From Rodentibacter genomosp. 1 (GTDB taxonomy: Bacteria; Pseudomonadota; Gammaproteobacteria; Enterobacterales; Pasteurellaceae), in contig NZ_MLHN01000011.1 of NCBI RefSeq assembly GCF_001999285.1, forward strand, positions 161,877 through 225,876: a DNA stretch of 64,000 bases. Direction: 5' to 3'. The position numbers were made by a program, and so were the translations under genes. Shown here piece after piece: positions 32,316 to 43,797 of this stretch (positions are counted from its first letter, which is position 1; every line of letters starts with the position of its first letter). Below the pieces are notes generated by a model, which saw only the letters and a program-made list of their open reading frames with translations, had not been told where the DNA came from and made no database searches.

Positions 32316-32918
32316 ATGGAATTACAAGTTGTAGGTGCAAATGCACTCACTGTTTCTGAAACTACCTTCGGACGTGAGTTTAACGAAGCATTGATCCACC
32401 AAGTTGTTGTTGCTTATGCAGCAGGTGCGCGTCAAGGTACTCGTGCTCAAAAAACTCGTGCTGAAGTGTCTGGTTCAGGTAAAAAACCTTGGCGTCAAAA
32501 AGGTACAGGTCGTGCTCGTGTTGGTGATATTAAATCTCCAATTTGGCGTTCTGGTGGTACAACCTTTGCGGCAAAACCACAAGATCACAGCCAAAAAGTG
32601 AACAAAAAAATGTACCGTGGTGCAATTAAAAGCATTCTTTCTGAATTAGTTCGTCAAGACCGTTTAATGGTTGTTGAGAAATTTGAAATTGATGCACCAA
32701 AAACTAAAGTTTTAGTACAAAAATTAAAAGATTTAGCAGTTGAAGATGCGTTAATTATCACAGCGAGTTTAGATGAAAATCTATTCTTAGCCGCACGTAA
32801 CTTATATAAAGTTGACGTACGTGATGTACAAGGTATCGATCCGGTAAGCTTAATTGCTTTTGATAAAGTGATTGTTACTGTTGATGCTGTGAAACAAATT
32901 GAGGAGATTTTAGCATGA
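32316..32918 (+). CDS. rplD: 50S ribosomal protein L4
   Basis: L4 (200 residues) lines the exit tunnel through its basic loop ([20 protein letters not shown]) and is the expected autogenous repressor of this operon. The stop overlaps the rplW start by four bases (ATGA), so L4 and L23 are coupled. Confidence 0.98.
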   Translation: MELQVVGANALTVSETTFGREFNEALIHQVVVAYAAGARQGTRAQKTRAEVSGSGKKPWRQKGTGRARVGDIKSPIWRSGGTTFAAKPQDHSQKVNKKMYRGAIKSILSELVRQDRLMVVEKFEIDAPKTKVLVQKLKDLAVEDALIITASLDENLFLAARNLYKVDVRDVQGIDPVSLIAFDKVIVTVDAVKQIEEILA

Positions 32919-33214
32919 GTCAAGAACGTTTGCTGAGCGTGCTTCGTGCACCGCATATCTCTGAAAAAGCAACTAACAATGCTGAAAAATCTAACACTGT
33001 TGTACTTAAAGTTGCTTTAGATGCGAACAAAGCTGAAATTGCTGCTGCTGTTGCTCAATTATTTGAGGTAAAAGTAGATTCTGTTCGTACTGTGGTTGTT
33101 AAAGGTAAAACTAAACGCCGTGGTACTAAAATGGGTCGTCGCAGCGACTGGAAAAAAGCTTATGTAACTTTAGCTGAAGGCCAAAATTTGGACTTCGTGG
33201 ACAGTGCAGAGTAA
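32915..33214 (+). CDS. rplW: 50S ribosomal protein L23
   Basis: L23 (99 residues) sits at the tunnel exit and docks trigger factor and SRP. It has [19 protein letters not shown] and [20 protein letters not shown], both typical. Its partners tig and ftsY are elsewhere in the window. Confidence 0.98.
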   Translation: MSQERLLSVLRAPHISEKATNNAEKSNTVVLKVALDANKAEIAAAVAQLFEVKVDSVRTVVVKGKTKRRGTKMGRRSDWKKAYVTLAEGQNLDFVDSAE

Positions 33215-33231
33215 TCGGAGGAAAATAGAGA

Positions 33232-34053
33232 ATGGCTATCGTAAAATGTAAGCCGACCTCCGCTGGTCGTCGTCACGTTGTTAAAATCGTGAACCCTGAA
33301 TTACACAAGGGTAAACCTTACGCACCATTACTAGATACTAAATCTAAAACCGGTGGTCGTAACAACTATGGTCGTATTACAACTCGTCACATTGGTGGCG
33401 GTCATAAACAACACTACCGTTTAATCGATTTCAAACGTAACAAGTTAGATATCCCAGCGGTTGTTGAGCGCTTAGAATATGATCCAAACCGCTCCGCTAA
33501 CATCGCTTTAGTGCTTTATAAAGACGGTGAACGTCGTTATATTTTAGCACCGAAAGGCTTGTCAGTAGGCGATCAAATCCAAGCCGGTGTAAATTCACCG
33601 ATTAAAGTGGGTAATGCGTTACCAATGCGTAATATCCCTGTAGGTTCAACTGTACATAACGTTGAATTAAAACCTGGTAAAGGTGGTCAAATTGCTCGTT
33701 CTGCTGGTGCGTATGTACAAATTATCGCACGTGAAGGAAACTATGTGACTTTACGTTTACGCTCAGGCGAAATGCGTAAAGTATTAGCGGAATGTGTTGC
33801 TACAATTGGTGAAGTTGGTAACTCAGAACATATGCTTCGCGTATTGGGTAAAGCCGGTGCTAACCGTTGGAGAGGTATTCGCCCGACAGTTCGTGGTACT
33901 GCAATGAACCCAGTTGACCACCCACACGGTGGTGGTGAAGGCCGTAACTTTGGTAAACACCCTGTTACTCCATGGGGCGTTCAAACCAAAGGTAAGAAAA
34001 CTCGTCACAACAAACGTACTGATAAATATATCGTACGTCGTCGTGGCAAATAA
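33232..34053 (+). CDS. rplB: 50S ribosomal protein L2
   Basis: L2 (273 residues) is needed for subunit joining and peptidyl transfer. It has [20 protein letters not shown] and the C-terminal [17 protein letters not shown], with the conserved histidine near the active centre. It starts after TCGGAGGAAAATAG. Confidence 0.98.
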   Translation: MAIVKCKPTSAGRRHVVKIVNPELHKGKPYAPLLDTKSKTGGRNNYGRITTRHIGGGHKQHYRLIDFKRNKLDIPAVVERLEYDPNRSANIALVLYKDGERRYILAPKGLSVGDQIQAGVNSPIKVGNALPMRNIPVGSTVHNVELKPGKGGQIARSAGAYVQIIAREGNYVTLRLRSGEMRKVLAECVATIGEVGNSEHMLRVLGKAGANRWRGIRPTVRGTAMNPVDHPHGGGEGRNFGKHPVTPWGVQTKGKKTRHNKRTDKYIVRRRGK

Positions 34054-34066
34054 TAGATTAAATTAA

Positions 34067-34698
<632 letters not shown>

Positions 34699-34715
34699 TC
34701 AGTAGGAGAATAGCA

Positions 34716-35423
34716 ATGGGTCAAAAAGTACATCCACATGGTATTCGCCTAGGTATTGTAAAACCTTGGAGCTCTACTTGGTTCGCGAATACAAAAGACT
34801 TCGCTGACAATCTTGAAGGCGATTTCAAAGTACGTCAATTCTTAAATAAAGAATTAGCAAATGCTTCAGTTTCACGTATTACTATTGAGCGTCCGGCTAA
34901 AAGTATTCGTGTCACTATTCACACAGCTCGTCCTGGTATCGTAATCGGTAAAAAAGGCGAAGATGTTGAAAAATTACGTAACGCAGTCTCTAAAATTGCT
35001 GGCGTTCCGGCTCAAATTAACATCGCTGAAGTGAAAAAACCTGAATTAGATGCGAAATTAGTTGCAGAAAGCATCGCTTCTCAATTAGAACGTCGTGTAA
35101 TGTTCCGCCGTGCAATGAAACGTGCGGTACAAAGCGCAATGCGTTTAGGTGCGAAAGGTATCAAAGTTGAGGTTAGCGGTCGTTTAGGTGGTGCAGAAAT
35201 TGCACGTTCAGAATGGTATCGTGAAGGTCGTGTACCTCTCCATACTCTTCGTGCAGACATCGATTATAACACTGCAGAAGCACACACAACTTACGGCGTA
35301 ATCGGCGTAAAAGTGTGGATCTTCAAAGGTGAAATTCTTGGTGGAATGGCTGCCGTTGCGCAATCAGAACAACAACCTGCCGACAAGCCTAAAAGAGCGC
35401 CGCGCGGTAAAGGTCGTAAGTAA
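34716..35423 (+). CDS. rpsC: 30S ribosomal protein S3
   Basis: S3 (235 residues) at the mRNA entry site, part of the ribosomal helicase activity. The KH domain is visible ([20 protein letters not shown]), followed by the C-terminal domain with [19 protein letters not shown] and a basic tail ([12 protein letters not shown]). Confidence 0.98.
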   Translation: MGQKVHPHGIRLGIVKPWSSTWFANTKDFADNLEGDFKVRQFLNKELANASVSRITIERPAKSIRVTIHTARPGIVIGKKGEDVEKLRNAVSKIAGVPAQINIAEVKKPELDAKLVAESIASQLERRVMFRRAMKRAVQSAMRLGAKGIKVEVSGRLGGAEIARSEWYREGRVPLHTLRADIDYNTAEAHTTYGVIGVKVWIFKGEILGGMAAVAQSEQQPADKPKRAPRGKGRK

Positions 35424-35436
35424 GGAGAAACGCTAA

Positions 35437-35847
35437 ATGTTGCAACCAAAACGTACAAAATTCCGTAAAGTTCACAAAGGCCGCAACCGTGGTATCGCAA
35501 ATGGTACTGAAGTGAGCTTCGGTACTTACGGTTTAAAAGCTGTTGGTCGTTGTCGTTTAACCGCTCGTCAAATCGAAGCAGCGCGTCGTGCGATGTCTCG
35601 TGCGGTAAAACGTCAAGGTAAAATCTGGATTCGAGTATTCCCAGATAAACCAATTACTGAAAAACCATTAGAAGTCCGTATGGGTAAAGGTAAAGGTAAC
35701 GTTGAATACTGGGTAGCCTTGATCCAACCGGGTAAAGTGCTTTATGAAATGGATGGTGTGTCTGAAGAAGTGGCAAGAAATGCATTTGCATTAGCTGCGG
35801 CGAAATTGCCGGTTAAGACTACCTTCGTAACTAAGACGGTGATGTAA
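35437..35847 (+). CDS. rplP: 50S ribosomal protein L16
   Basis: L16 (136 residues) helps position tRNA in the A site. It starts [19 protein letters not shown] and has [20 protein letters not shown]; the arginine hydroxylated by YcfD in relatives is within this basic region. Its TAA overlaps the rpmC ATG (TAATG). Confidence 0.98.
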   Translation: MLQPKRTKFRKVHKGRNRGIANGTEVSFGTYGLKAVGRCRLTARQIEAARRAMSRAVKRQGKIWIRVFPDKPITEKPLEVRMGKGKGNVEYWVALIQPGKVLYEMDGVSEEVARNAFALAAAKLPVKTTFVTKTVM

Positions 35848-36038
35848 TGAAAGCTCAAGATTTACGTACAAAAAGTGTTGAAGAGCTGAATGCTGAATTA
35901 TTAAACCTTCTAGGTGAACAATTCAAATTGCGTATGCAAACAGCCACCGGTCAGCTTCAACAAACCCATCAGGCTAAACAAGTGCGTCGTGATATTGCAC
36001 GTGTAAAAACTGTATTAACCGAAAAGGCGGGTGAGTAA
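35847..36038 (+). CDS. rpmC: 50S ribosomal protein L29
   Basis: L29 (63 residues) at the exit tunnel next to L23. It begins [19 protein letters not shown] and is mostly alpha-helical. Start and stop both overlap neighbours as TAATG, so rplP, rpmC and rpsQ are tightly coupled. Confidence 0.97.
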
Positions 36039-36295
36039 TGACTGATAAAATTCGTAGCGTACAAGGTAAAGTTGTTAGCGACAAAATGGAAAAATCTTTC
36101 GTTGTTGCGATTGAACGTAAGGTAAAACACCCGTTATACGGTAAATTTATCCGTCGTACAACAAAATTACATGTACACGATGAAAACAATGAAGCCAAAG
36201 TTGGTGATACTGTAGAGATTCGCGAATGTCGCCCTCTATCAAAAACCAAATCTTGGACATTAGTTCGCGTTGTTGAAAAAGCGGTTATCGCTTAA
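36038..36295 (+). CDS. rpsQ: 30S ribosomal protein S17
   Basis: S17 (85 residues), an OB-fold primary rRNA-binding protein. It has [20 protein letters not shown] and [19 protein letters not shown]. It is the last S10-operon gene here; a strong terminator and an IS remnant follow instead of rplN. Confidence 0.98.
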
Positions 36296-36316
36296 TTCAC
36301 AAGATATAAGAATAAG

Positions 36317-36343
36317 GCCAATAGCTTGAGCTATTGGCTTTTT
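36317..36343 (+). terminator. Terminator of the S10 operon
   Basis: GCCAATAGCT (36317-36326) pairs perfectly with AGCTATTGGC (36329-36338), followed by five T. The two-base loop shown would open to four in RNA. Confidence 0.92.
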
Positions 36344-36367
36344 AATTGTGCAGACTCACTCAATCTC

Positions 36368-36666
36368 GACCATATCCCACTATTAAAGCCTCCCTAACTA
36401 TCAGTCTCAGGTTTTATATGCTGTCTAAAAGATAAATCAGCACTAATAATATTCGAAAGACATGGCTAACTTAAAAGAAATCGTCACTTTTGGACAAAAG
36501 AATTTTAGTGAGCACTGCTGGTTATGAGCACAGCTAGCTTAAGTAAAAGATGATAGAGGAATATATAAGGAATCAAGAAAAAGAGGATACGATTCAAGAT
36601 AATCTACCAACGAAGAATATAATCAAGGACTGCATTCAATTTCGCAACCCCTTGAGGAAAGCCTAA
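36368..36666 (+). pseudogene. Decayed IS200/IS605-family TnpA transposase remnant
   Basis: No intact gene is present, but two frames together give a clear Y1-transposase trace. In the frame of 36368: DHIPLLKPP, stop, LSVSGFICCLKDKSALIIFE, RHG, stop, LKRNRHFWTKEF. This aligns with IS200 TnpA (DHIHMLL.IPPKMSVSSFMGYLKGKSSLM...FW). In the frame of 36550: MIEEYIRNQEKED and KDCIQF, matching the C-terminus with the catalytic-Tyr helix (K.IEEYI..Q..ED). Stops and a frameshift break it. The HUH pair is damaged (HIP instead of HIH) and the N-terminal third is missing. Confidence 0.75.
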
Positions 36667-36690
36667 ACCCGCACGTTTTACGTACGGGTT
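36666..36690. repeat. Hairpin at the right end of the IS200-like remnant
   Basis: AACCCGCACG (36666-36675) pairs with CGTACGGGTT (36681-36690) with one mismatch and a five-base loop. It begins at the end of the transposase trace, where IS200/IS605 elements carry a subterminal hairpin recognised by TnpA. Nothing else was recognised between here and tpiA (36691-36806). Confidence 0.6.
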
Positions 36691-36806
36691 GTTATTTCTA
36701 ACGTAACAATCGCACAAACTTATTTACCAAGTAGGGATAGCTACACAGTAGCTCCATATTTTCCTCTTTGTGAGTTTGCTACATAATAATGATTTAATGA
36801 TAAAAA

Positions 36807-37574
36807 CTAATTTTTCGCTGCCTCAGCCGCTTTTACGATCACCGCAAATGCCGGTGCCTTAAGTGATGCACCACCTACTAATGCACCATCAATATCTGGC
36901 TGGGTAAATAATTCCGCTGCGTTCGCATCATTTACAGAGCCACCATATTGAATGATCACTTGATCAGCCACCGCTTGAGATTTGGTAGCAATATGACCGC
37001 GAATAAAGGCATGAACAGATTGTGCCTGTTCAGGAGTAGCCGACTTGCCAGTACCGATTGCCCAAATTGGTTCATAAGCAATCACCGCACCATTAAACGC
37101 TTCCACGCCTAATGCATTAATGACGGAATCAATTTGACGAGCACACACTTCTTCAGTTTTACCTGCTTCATTTTCAGCTTCTGATTCACCAATACATAAT
37201 ACAGGGACTAAACCAGCTTCTTTTAATGCGGCAAATTTTTTCGCAATAAACTCGTCGCTTTCTTTGTGATAAGTGCGACGCTCAGAATGACCAATAATAA
37301 TATATTTTGCGCCAAAATCTTTTAACATTTCCGTTGAAATATCACCAGTAAATGCGCCTTTCACATTCACATCGACATTTTGTGCACCAAGTAAAATTTG
37401 GCTACCAATTAGAGAGGTTTCAGCTTCCGCTAAATACATTACTGGAGGGGCAATTGCAACATCACAACCGTTCACACCTGCTAGCTCTGATTTTAAATTT
37501 TCAATCAATTCCTTAGTAAAGCTTTTGTCACCATTCAATTTCCAGTTACCCATGACTAAAGGACGACGTGCCAT
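36807..37574 (-). CDS. tpiA: Triosephosphate isomerase
   Basis: TIM (255 residues) interconverts dihydroxyacetone phosphate and glyceraldehyde 3-phosphate. Catalytic residues are in GNWKLNG (Lys12), GHSERR (His) and [12 protein letters not shown] (Glu), with the phosphate-binding end [13 protein letters not shown] and ALVGGASL. It is a single gene divergent from the GNAT-xerC pair. Confidence 0.98.
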   Translation of the reverse strand: MARRPLVMGNWKLNGDKSFTKELIENLKSELAGVNGCDVAIAPPVMYLAEAETSLIGSQILLGAQNVDVNVKGAFTGDISTEMLKDFGAKYIIIGHSERRTYHKESDEFIAKKFAALKEAGLVPVLCIGESEAENEAGKTEEVCARQIDSVINALGVEAFNGAVIAYEPIWAIGTGKSATPEQAQSVHAFIRGHIATKSQAVADQVIIQYGGSVNDANAAELFTQPDIDGALVGGASLKAPAFAVIVKAAEAAKN

Positions 37575-37746
37575 TTTTATTTCTCCATATTAGTTAATAG
37601 ACTTGCTTACTATACCAAATTTTCACCTTGATTCTTTGTTCAAAATCACAAATCTTAAAAATTTTTTCCTGAGTGCGTGATTCTTCAACGTGAAAAAGCT
37701 ACAATTCACTGTATAGTTCAAATAAAAAATAGCCAATTTTATTAAT

Positions 37747-38181
37747 ATGAAGATTTTCAAGGCCGAGCAGTGGAATATTGAGGTGCTTTTGCCTCTTTTT
37801 GAACATTACCGTCTTAGTAATGGAATGACAGAAAATCCTGACCGCAGTTTAACCTTCCTCACTAATCGCATTCGCTTTAATGAAAGCCTCTTTTTTATTG
37901 CCATTAATTCACAAGATAAAGCCGTTGGATTTATTCAACTTTATCCTCGCCTATCATCACTCCAACTACAACGTTACTGGCAACTCACTGATATTTATGT
38001 CATTGATAATACTCAGAAAACCGAGATTTATACCGCATTAATTTCCAAAGCCAAAGAATTTGTACTTTATACTCAATCAAATCGCTTAGTCACTGAATTA
38101 GAGCCAGCACAGCATGAGTTACTTGAATACGAAGGCTTTAAATTAAACCCAAAGAAAAGCCTATTTGAGCTGAGTTTATGA
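37747..38181 (+). CDS. GNAT family N-acetyltransferase
   Basis: A 144-residue protein with the overall GNAT pattern: an N-terminal helical part, a strand segment [19 protein letters not shown], and [20 protein letters not shown] in place of the acetyl-CoA loop. The usual Q/RxxGxG/A motif is not clear, so activity is uncertain. Substrate unknown. Its stop overlaps the xerC start by four bases, as in the H. influenzae region between tpiA and xerC. Confidence 0.7.
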   Translation: MKIFKAEQWNIEVLLPLFEHYRLSNGMTENPDRSLTFLTNRIRFNESLFFIAINSQDKAVGFIQLYPRLSSLQLQRYWQLTDIYVIDNTQKTEIYTALISKAKEFVLYTQSNRLVTELEPAQHELLEYEGFKLNPKKSLFELSL

Positions 38182-39071
38182 TGTATACCGAATTACAATC
38201 TTACTGGGATTATTTACGTATTGAACGTCAGGTCAGCCCTCATACTCTCTCTAATTACAAACACCAACTAGAGACTATCGTCACATTGCTTAACAAGCAA
38301 GACATAAATCAATGGGAACATATCACACCGAGTGTAGTACGTTTTATTTTGGCGCAAAGTAAAAAAGAAGGGTTGAAAGAAAAAAGTCTGGCTCTACGTT
38401 TATCCGCCCTAAGAATGTTTCTCGGATATTTAGTTCAACAAGGGCAATTAAAAGCAAACCCTGCTATAGGAATCTCTCCCCCTAGACAGGGAAAACATTT
38501 ACCTAAAAACATTGACGGAGAACAAATTCAGCAGCTACTTGCCAACGATAGCAAAGAGCCTATTGATATTCGTGATCGCGCTATTTTAGAATTAATGTAT
38601 AGCTCTGGCTTACGCCTGTCTGAACTACAAGGGTTAAACTTAACGAGTATTAATACTCGTACCCGTGAAGTTAGAGTACTTGGGAAGGGCAACAAAGAGC
38701 GTATCGTGCCTTTTGGTCGCTACGCCTCTCATGCTATCCAAGAATGGCTCAAAGTGCGGTTACTATTTAATCCAAAAGATGATGCGCTGTTTGTGAGCCA
38801 ACTGGGAAACCGTATTTCTCATCGCTCTATTCAGAAACGTTTGGAAACTTGGGGAATCCGTCAAGGGTTAAACAGCCATTTAACCCCACATAAGCTCCGC
38901 CATTCTTTTGCCACACATATGTTGGAAGCAAGCTCAGATCTTCGAGCGGTACAAGAGCTGTTGGGACATAGCAATCTTTCCACTACACAAATTTACACCC
39001 ACCTTAACTTCCAGCATCTCACCGAAGCTTACGACCAAGCTCACCCCCGAGCAAAACGTAAAAATAAATGA
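38178..39071 (+). CDS. xerC: Tyrosine recombinase XerC
   Basis: A 297-residue recombinase that, with XerD, resolves chromosome dimers at dif. The N-terminal SAM-like domain ([21 protein letters not shown]) is followed by the catalytic core with Arg in [10 protein letters not shown], Lys in [10 protein letters not shown], the [13 protein letters not shown] box and the Tyr in [15 protein letters not shown]. XerC is preferred over XerD because of the tpiA/GNAT context. ATG at 38178 or 38181 can start it. Confidence 0.9.
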   Translation: MMYTELQSYWDYLRIERQVSPHTLSNYKHQLETIVTLLNKQDINQWEHITPSVVRFILAQSKKEGLKEKSLALRLSALRMFLGYLVQQGQLKANPAIGISPPRQGKHLPKNIDGEQIQQLLANDSKEPIDIRDRAILELMYSSGLRLSELQGLNLTSINTRTREVRVLGKGNKERIVPFGRYASHAIQEWLKVRLLFNPKDDALFVSQLGNRISHRSIQKRLETWGIRQGLNSHLTPHKLRHSFATHMLEASSDLRAVQELLGHSNLSTTQIYTHLNFQHLTEAYDQAHPRAKRKNK

Positions 39072-39132
39072 GTCTACCTTTCAAATTATATTTAGCCAGT
39101 ACTAACACAATATGATATTCATTTTCAGTACG

Positions 39133-39162
39133 ATAAACCCCATTATAATAAATGGGGTTTAT
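39133..39162 (+). terminator. Hairpin after xerC
   Basis: ATAAACCCCATT (39133-39144) pairs perfectly with AATGGGGTTTAT (39151-39162). The 3' tail is only A/T-rich, so it may be a moderate terminator or a simple palindrome. Confidence 0.6.
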
Positions 39163-39197
39163 ATTATTTAATATGGTGTAACAAACCATCCTGTATC

Positions 39198-39221
39198 AAA
39201 AGGAGGACTTACTCCCCTCCT
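39198..39221 (-). terminator. Terminator after galU
   Basis: On the minus strand AGGAGG pairs with CCTCCT (39216-39221 and 39201-39206 on the plus strand), followed by TTTT, just past the galU stop. Confidence 0.65.
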
Positions 39222-39225
39222 CAAT

Positions 39226-40113
39226 CTACAACCTTTTCGCAAGGTTTTTAATAAATACCTTAAAATCTTCACCTAATTTATTATGACGAATACCGTATTC
39301 AACAAATGCTTGCATATAGCCAATTTTGTCACCACAATCGAAAGTATCACCAGTCATATGGAAAGCCTCTACAGTTTCTTTTTCAATGAGCATATCAATC
39401 GCATCAGTTAATTGAATTTCATCACCAACCCCTATAGGAGTTCTTTCCAATAAATCCCAAATGGCTGCAGAAAAAACATAACGCCCAACAACTGCAAGGT
39501 TTGATGGTGCATTCTCAACTGAAGGCTTTTCAACGATGTTATTAATTTTAATACTTTCACCGCCATGTAAAGCCATACCACCACAATCAGCTACACCATA
39601 GTTACTCACGTCCTCTTGAGCGACAGGAGCAACCATTATTTGGCTTGCTTGAGTTTCATTGAAACGCTTGATCATGGCTGATAAATTCTCTTTGGATTGA
39701 TCCGCACTAAAATCAGCAAGTAATACATCGGGTAAGACCACAGCAAAAGGTTCATTTCCCACAATTGGACGCCCACATAGCACTGCATGTCCCAACCCCT
39801 TCGCATTACCTTGACGAACGTGCATAATCGTCACATCTTTTGGACAAATAGAACGCACTTCTTCGAGAAGCTGACGTTTAACACGCTTTTCTAACATCGT
39901 CTCAAGCTCAAAAGAGGTATCAAAGTGGTTTTCTATAGCATTCTTTGATGAATGGGTCACAAGCACAATTTCTTTAATGCCTGCAGCTACACATTCATTT
40001 ACCACGTATTGAATCAGTGGTTTATCTACCAACGTGAGCATTTCTTTTGGAATCGCCTTCGTAGCAGGTAACATACGTGTGCCTAAACCGGCAACAGGAA
40101 TAATCGCTTTCAT
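39226..40113 (-). CDS. galU: UTP-glucose-1-phosphate uridylyltransferase
   Basis: GalU (295 residues) makes UDP-glucose for lipooligosaccharide, including the glucose that LgtF uses. It has the nucleotidyltransferase start [20 protein letters not shown], then [20 protein letters not shown] and [15 protein letters not shown]. It is downstream of csrA by 30 bases and probably in an operon with alaS-csrA. Confidence 0.97.
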   Translation of the reverse strand: MKAIIPVAGLGTRMLPATKAIPKEMLTLVDKPLIQYVVNECVAAGIKEIVLVTHSSKNAIENHFDTSFELETMLEKRVKRQLLEEVRSICPKDVTIMHVRQGNAKGLGHAVLCGRPIVGNEPFAVVLPDVLLADFSADQSKENLSAMIKRFNETQASQIMVAPVAQEDVSNYGVADCGGMALHGGESIKINNIVEKPSVENAPSNLAVVGRYVFSAAIWDLLERTPIGVGDEIQLTDAIDMLIEKETVEAFHMTGDTFDCGDKIGYMQAFVEYGIRHNKLGEDFKVFIKNLAKRL

Positions 40114-40143
40114 ACTTTACAAATCCGTTAAATTTTTGAATCA

Positions 40144-40335
40144 TCAAGGTGAATTATTTGAAGATTCATCTTGCGTCTGCTTAATTCGTTGGTAAATTTC
40201 TTCTCGGTGAACTGATACTTCTTTAGGCGCTTGAACACCGAGCTTTACTTGGTTTCCACGTACACTCAAAACCGTGATAGAAATATCATCTCCAATAAGT
40301 ACACTTTCGCCAACTTTACGAGTTAAGATTAACAT
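40144..40335 (-). CDS. csrA: Carbon storage regulator CsrA
   Basis: CsrA (63 residues) is an RNA-binding dimer that binds GGA in 5' leaders and alters translation of metabolic and surface genes. It begins [18 protein letters not shown] and has [15 protein letters not shown] with the RNA-contacting Arg. It follows alaS by 81 bases, the usual place in gamma-proteobacteria. Confidence 0.97.
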   Translation of the reverse strand: MLILTRKVGESVLIGDDISITVLSVRGNQVKLGVQAPKEVSVHREEIYQRIKQTQDESSNNSP

Positions 40336-40416
40336 CTTTTATCTCCTTAGTTTGCATTTATTAGATATCCCTATCAATCAAGGAAAGGTTGGCAATCCCA
40401 CCAACCAAGGCTTGTA

Positions 40417-43044
40417 CTACAGATTTTCGTTTAACCAGTTCTGTGCCACCACTAATGCTTGTGCCACATTTTCCGGTTGGGAGCCGCCTGCCATTGCCAT
40501 ATCCGGGCGACCACCGCCTTTACCACCAACCTGTTGAGCCATAAAATTCACAAGCTTACCAGCTTTAACTTTAGTGGTTAAATCGCTTGTCACGCCAACG
40601 ACGAGGTTAACTTTTTCATCTAAAACAGATGCAAATACAATAACACCTGAGCCAAGTTGATTTTTGAGGTCATCAACCATGACACGTAGCGATTTTGTTT
40701 CAATACCATCTAATTGATGTATAATCACTGAAACATCGTTAATTTTGACCGCACTTTTTACTAAATCCGAACCCGCTTTCATAGCAGCCTTCTCTTTCAG
40801 ACTTTGCAGTTCTTTCTCAGCTTTCTTCGATTTATCCTGAAGCTGTTGAATTTTATCCGCAAGGGTATTAACATCTGACTTCAATAATTCTGCACTTTGG
40901 TTCAAAATACATTGTTGGTCTAAAATCCAATTTATGGCATTTTCACCGGTTACCGCTTCAATACGGCGAATACCCGCAGCAACAGCAGTTTCAGAGGTAA
41001 TTTTAAATAAACCGATATCACCGGTTCGTTTTGCATGAATTCCCCCACATAGTTCAATGGAGAAATCTCCCATTGTTAAGACACGAACCTGCTCTGCATA
41101 CTTCTCACCAAATAATGCCATTGCGCCTTTCGCTTTTGCGGCTTCAATCTCCATAATATCCGTTTGAATCAGGAAATTTTGACGTATTTTTTGGTTTACA
41201 AGACGCTCTATTTCCGCAATCTGATCTTTGCTGATTGCTTCTGGGTGTGAAAAATCAAAACGTAATGCTTTTTCTGAAACCAGAGACCCTTTTTGGACAA
41301 CGTGGGTACCGAGCAATTTGCGTAGTGCAGCATGTAATAAATGTGTTGCAGAATGATTAAGAGAGGTTTGATGACGACGCTCAATATCAACCACTGCATT
41401 TACTATTTGACCAACCGTGAGTGTACCTTGTTCCAGCTCACCAATATGACCAAATACCTGACCATATTTTTGTGTATCTTTTACGTTAAAGGTGATACCT
41501 TGTGCCAGTAAATGACCACTATCACCAATTTGACCACCCGATTCAGCATAGAATGGTGTGTTTTCTAGTATCACAACCGCACTTTGCCCAGCGGAAATTT
41601 GTTCTACCAATTGCCCCTCATAGAAAAGTGCGGTAATTTTTGCTAAGGATTCCGATTCCGTATAGCCTTCAAATTTGGTTTCACCTTCAACACGAATAAC
41701 ATTGTTGTAATCTACCCCAAATTGACTTGCCGCTTGCGCTCGAGAGCGTTGTACTTCCATTTCTCTCTCAAAACCTTCTTCATCAATAGCAATATTACGT
41801 TCACGACAAACATCAGCAGTAAGATCCAATGGGAAACCGTAGGTATCATAAAGTTTGAAAGCAACTTCACCGGAAAGCACGCCGTTATTAACTTCTGCAA
41901 GCGCCTCATCCAACAGGCTTAAACCTCGCTCTAATGTACGAGCAAACTGTTCTTCTTCTAAGCGCAATAATTTTTCAACATTCGCCTGTTTTTCTTTAAC
42001 ATCTCGACCGGCTTCTGCCATTACGTCAATCAAAGTCGGCACCAGTTTATAGAAAAATGCTTCTTTTGCACCCAGTAAATGACCATGACGTACCGCACGA
42101 CGAATAATACGGCGCAATACATAGCCACGACCTTCATTTGATGGAATTACTCCGTCTGCAATTAAGTAAGCACAAGAGCGAATATGATCGGCAATAACAC
42201 GTAAGGATTTATTACTTAAATCTGTTGTTCCGACAATTTCAGCTGCCTTTGCAATTAATGCTTTAAAAATATCAATATCATAATTTGAATTCACATGTTG
42301 CAATACGGCAGAAATACGTTCTAACCCCATACCGGTATCTACAGATGGACGAGGCAATTTCTCCATGGTACCGTCTGCCAAGCGATTATATTGCATGAAA
42401 ACAACATTCCAAATCTCAATATAACGATCGCCATCTTCTTCAGGCGAACCTGGAGGCCCCCCCCAAATATGCTCACCATGATCGTAGAAAATTTCAGTGC
42501 ATGGTCCACAAGGACCGGTATCTCCCATTGCCCAGAAATTGTCAGATGCATAAGGTGCCCCTTTATTATCACCAATTCGGATAATACGCTCTACCGGCAC
42601 ACCAATTTCTTTATTCCAAATATCATAGGCTTCATTATCCGTTTCATATACGGTAACCCACAATTTTTCTTTAGGTAAACCGAGCCACTGAGGAGAAGTT
42701 AAAAACTCCCATGCAAAATTAATAGCATCATGCTTGAAATAATCCCCGAAACTGAAATTACCCAACATTTCAAAGAAAGTATGATGGCGTGCGGTATAAC
42801 CCACATTTTCTAAGTCATTGTGTTTTCCACCTGCTCGAACGCAACGTTGCGCTGTTGTTGCTCGCGAGTAAGGGCGTTTATCTAAACCAAGGAATACATC
42901 TTTAAATTGGTTCATTCCAGCATTGGTAAAAAGCAATGTCGGATCATTTTCAGGAACAAGTGAACTACTCGCCACCACCTGATGTCCCTTACTATGGAAA
43001 AAATCAAGGAACGATTGTCTAATTTCCGCTGTTGTTTTCATCAC
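40417..43044 (-). CDS. alaS: Alanyl-tRNA synthetase
   Basis: AlaRS (875 residues). The class II catalytic core ([37 protein letters not shown]) is followed by the tRNA-recognition part, the editing domain with zinc motif [12 protein letters not shown] and [10 protein letters not shown], and the C-terminal C-Ala domain ending [13 protein letters not shown]. The second Met (43041) is equally likely as start and matches the usual MKTTAEIRQ. Confidence 0.97.
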   Translation of the reverse strand: MMKTTAEIRQSFLDFFHSKGHQVVASSSLVPENDPTLLFTNAGMNQFKDVFLGLDKRPYSRATTAQRCVRAGGKHNDLENVGYTARHHTFFEMLGNFSFGDYFKHDAINFAWEFLTSPQWLGLPKEKLWVTVYETDNEAYDIWNKEIGVPVERIIRIGDNKGAPYASDNFWAMGDTGPCGPCTEIFYDHGEHIWGGPPGSPEEDGDRYIEIWNVVFMQYNRLADGTMEKLPRPSVDTGMGLERISAVLQHVNSNYDIDIFKALIAKAAEIVGTTDLSNKSLRVIADHIRSCAYLIADGVIPSNEGRGYVLRRIIRRAVRHGHLLGAKEAFFYKLVPTLIDVMAEAGRDVKEKQANVEKLLRLEEEQFARTLERGLSLLDEALAEVNNGVLSGEVAFKLYDTYGFPLDLTADVCRERNIAIDEEGFEREMEVQRSRAQAASQFGVDYNNVIRVEGETKFEGYTESESLAKITALFYEGQLVEQISAGQSAVVILENTPFYAESGGQIGDSGHLLAQGITFNVKDTQKYGQVFGHIGELEQGTLTVGQIVNAVVDIERRHQTSLNHSATHLLHAALRKLLGTHVVQKGSLVSEKALRFDFSHPEAISKDQIAEIERLVNQKIRQNFLIQTDIMEIEAAKAKGAMALFGEKYAEQVRVLTMGDFSIELCGGIHAKRTGDIGLFKITSETAVAAGIRRIEAVTGENAINWILDQQCILNQSAELLKSDVNTLADKIQQLQDKSKKAEKELQSLKEKAAMKAGSDLVKSAVKINDVSVIIHQLDGIETKSLRVMVDDLKNQLGSGVIVFASVLDEKVNLVVGVTSDLTTKVKAGKLVNFMAQQVGGKGGGRPDMAMAGGSQPENVAQALVVAQNWLNENL

Positions 43045-43222
43045 AAACCTGTCGTTACAAATAATTTAAAGTTAAAAACTGAAACACATTATTCTTGCAT
43101 ACTTTTTGAGTTTAGAGAAAGGCTTTTTAATAGTAATTATCCATCTTTGTTTATTATTTAAACGACCTATTACTTTTTATAAAACATACTTGCATAAAAT
43201 ACTCACTGAAACTTAAAAATAA

Positions 43223-43259
43223 AACCGCACTTCATCATTCAATCTGAAGAAGTGCGGTT
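43223..43259 (-). terminator. USS-pair terminator after uspA
   Basis: AACCGCACTTC (43223-43233) pairs with GAAGTGCGGTT (43249-43259); on the minus strand it is followed by TTATTTTTAA. The rest of the gap to alaS (43045-43222) is A/T-rich with no gene seen. Confidence 0.75.
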
Positions 43260-43294
43260 AAAATTTATTTCAGACTGTTAACAAATAAATACTA

Positions 43295-43720
43295 TTATTC
43301 ATCACGAAGCGGAACAACTAACATATCAATCTTAACCGTATTCATCACTTGACGTGTTGATGACATTAATTTACTCCAAAAATCTTGATGATGACCCGTT
43401 ACCAATAAATCAATATCATACTGCTCAATCGCATCCGTCAGTACCTGACGTAAATCACCACTACCACTCAATTTTTCCTGAACCGGATAACTTGCATTTT
43501 CTGCGAGGCTTAATAATGCCTTTTGAGTTTCACTTGAAATTCGATCTTGCATAGATGACATATTGACATCAACCAATCCGGTATAAAGATCCGAAAAATT
43601 CACATCTACATGGATAATTGAAAGTTTAGCCTCATGGCGCTTGGCAATGCCAACCGCTTTTTTTAGTAAGAAAGCACTTTCATCGGAAAGATCCACTGCA
43701 ACTAAAATATGCTTATACAT
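43295..43720 (-). CDS. uspA: Universal stress protein UspA
   Basis: A 141-residue UspA-fold protein that begins [23 protein letters not shown] and has [21 protein letters not shown] near the C-terminus. Unlike ATP-binding relatives, it lacks a clear GxxGxxxxG[S/T] loop, as in true UspA. It is induced by growth arrest in relatives. Single gene between pepP and alaS. Confidence 0.93.
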   Translation of the reverse strand: MYKHILVAVDLSDESAFLLKKAVGIAKRHEAKLSIIHVDVNFSDLYTGLVDVNMSSMQDRISSETQKALLSLAENASYPVQEKLSGSGDLRQVLTDAIEQYDIDLLVTGHHQDFWSKLMSSTRQVMNTVKIDMLVVPLRDE

Positions 43721-43797
43721 AATCGACTCCTTATCTGATTGGAACTATCTTTCCACATCATAGTAGCACTTCAATTCTCAAAAAAACTTGCTCTCGA

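Noticed and set aside
36462..36527. Short open frame beginning MANLKEIVTF
   Set aside because: It is a chance frame across the IS200-like pseudogene; the transposase similarity is in other frames.
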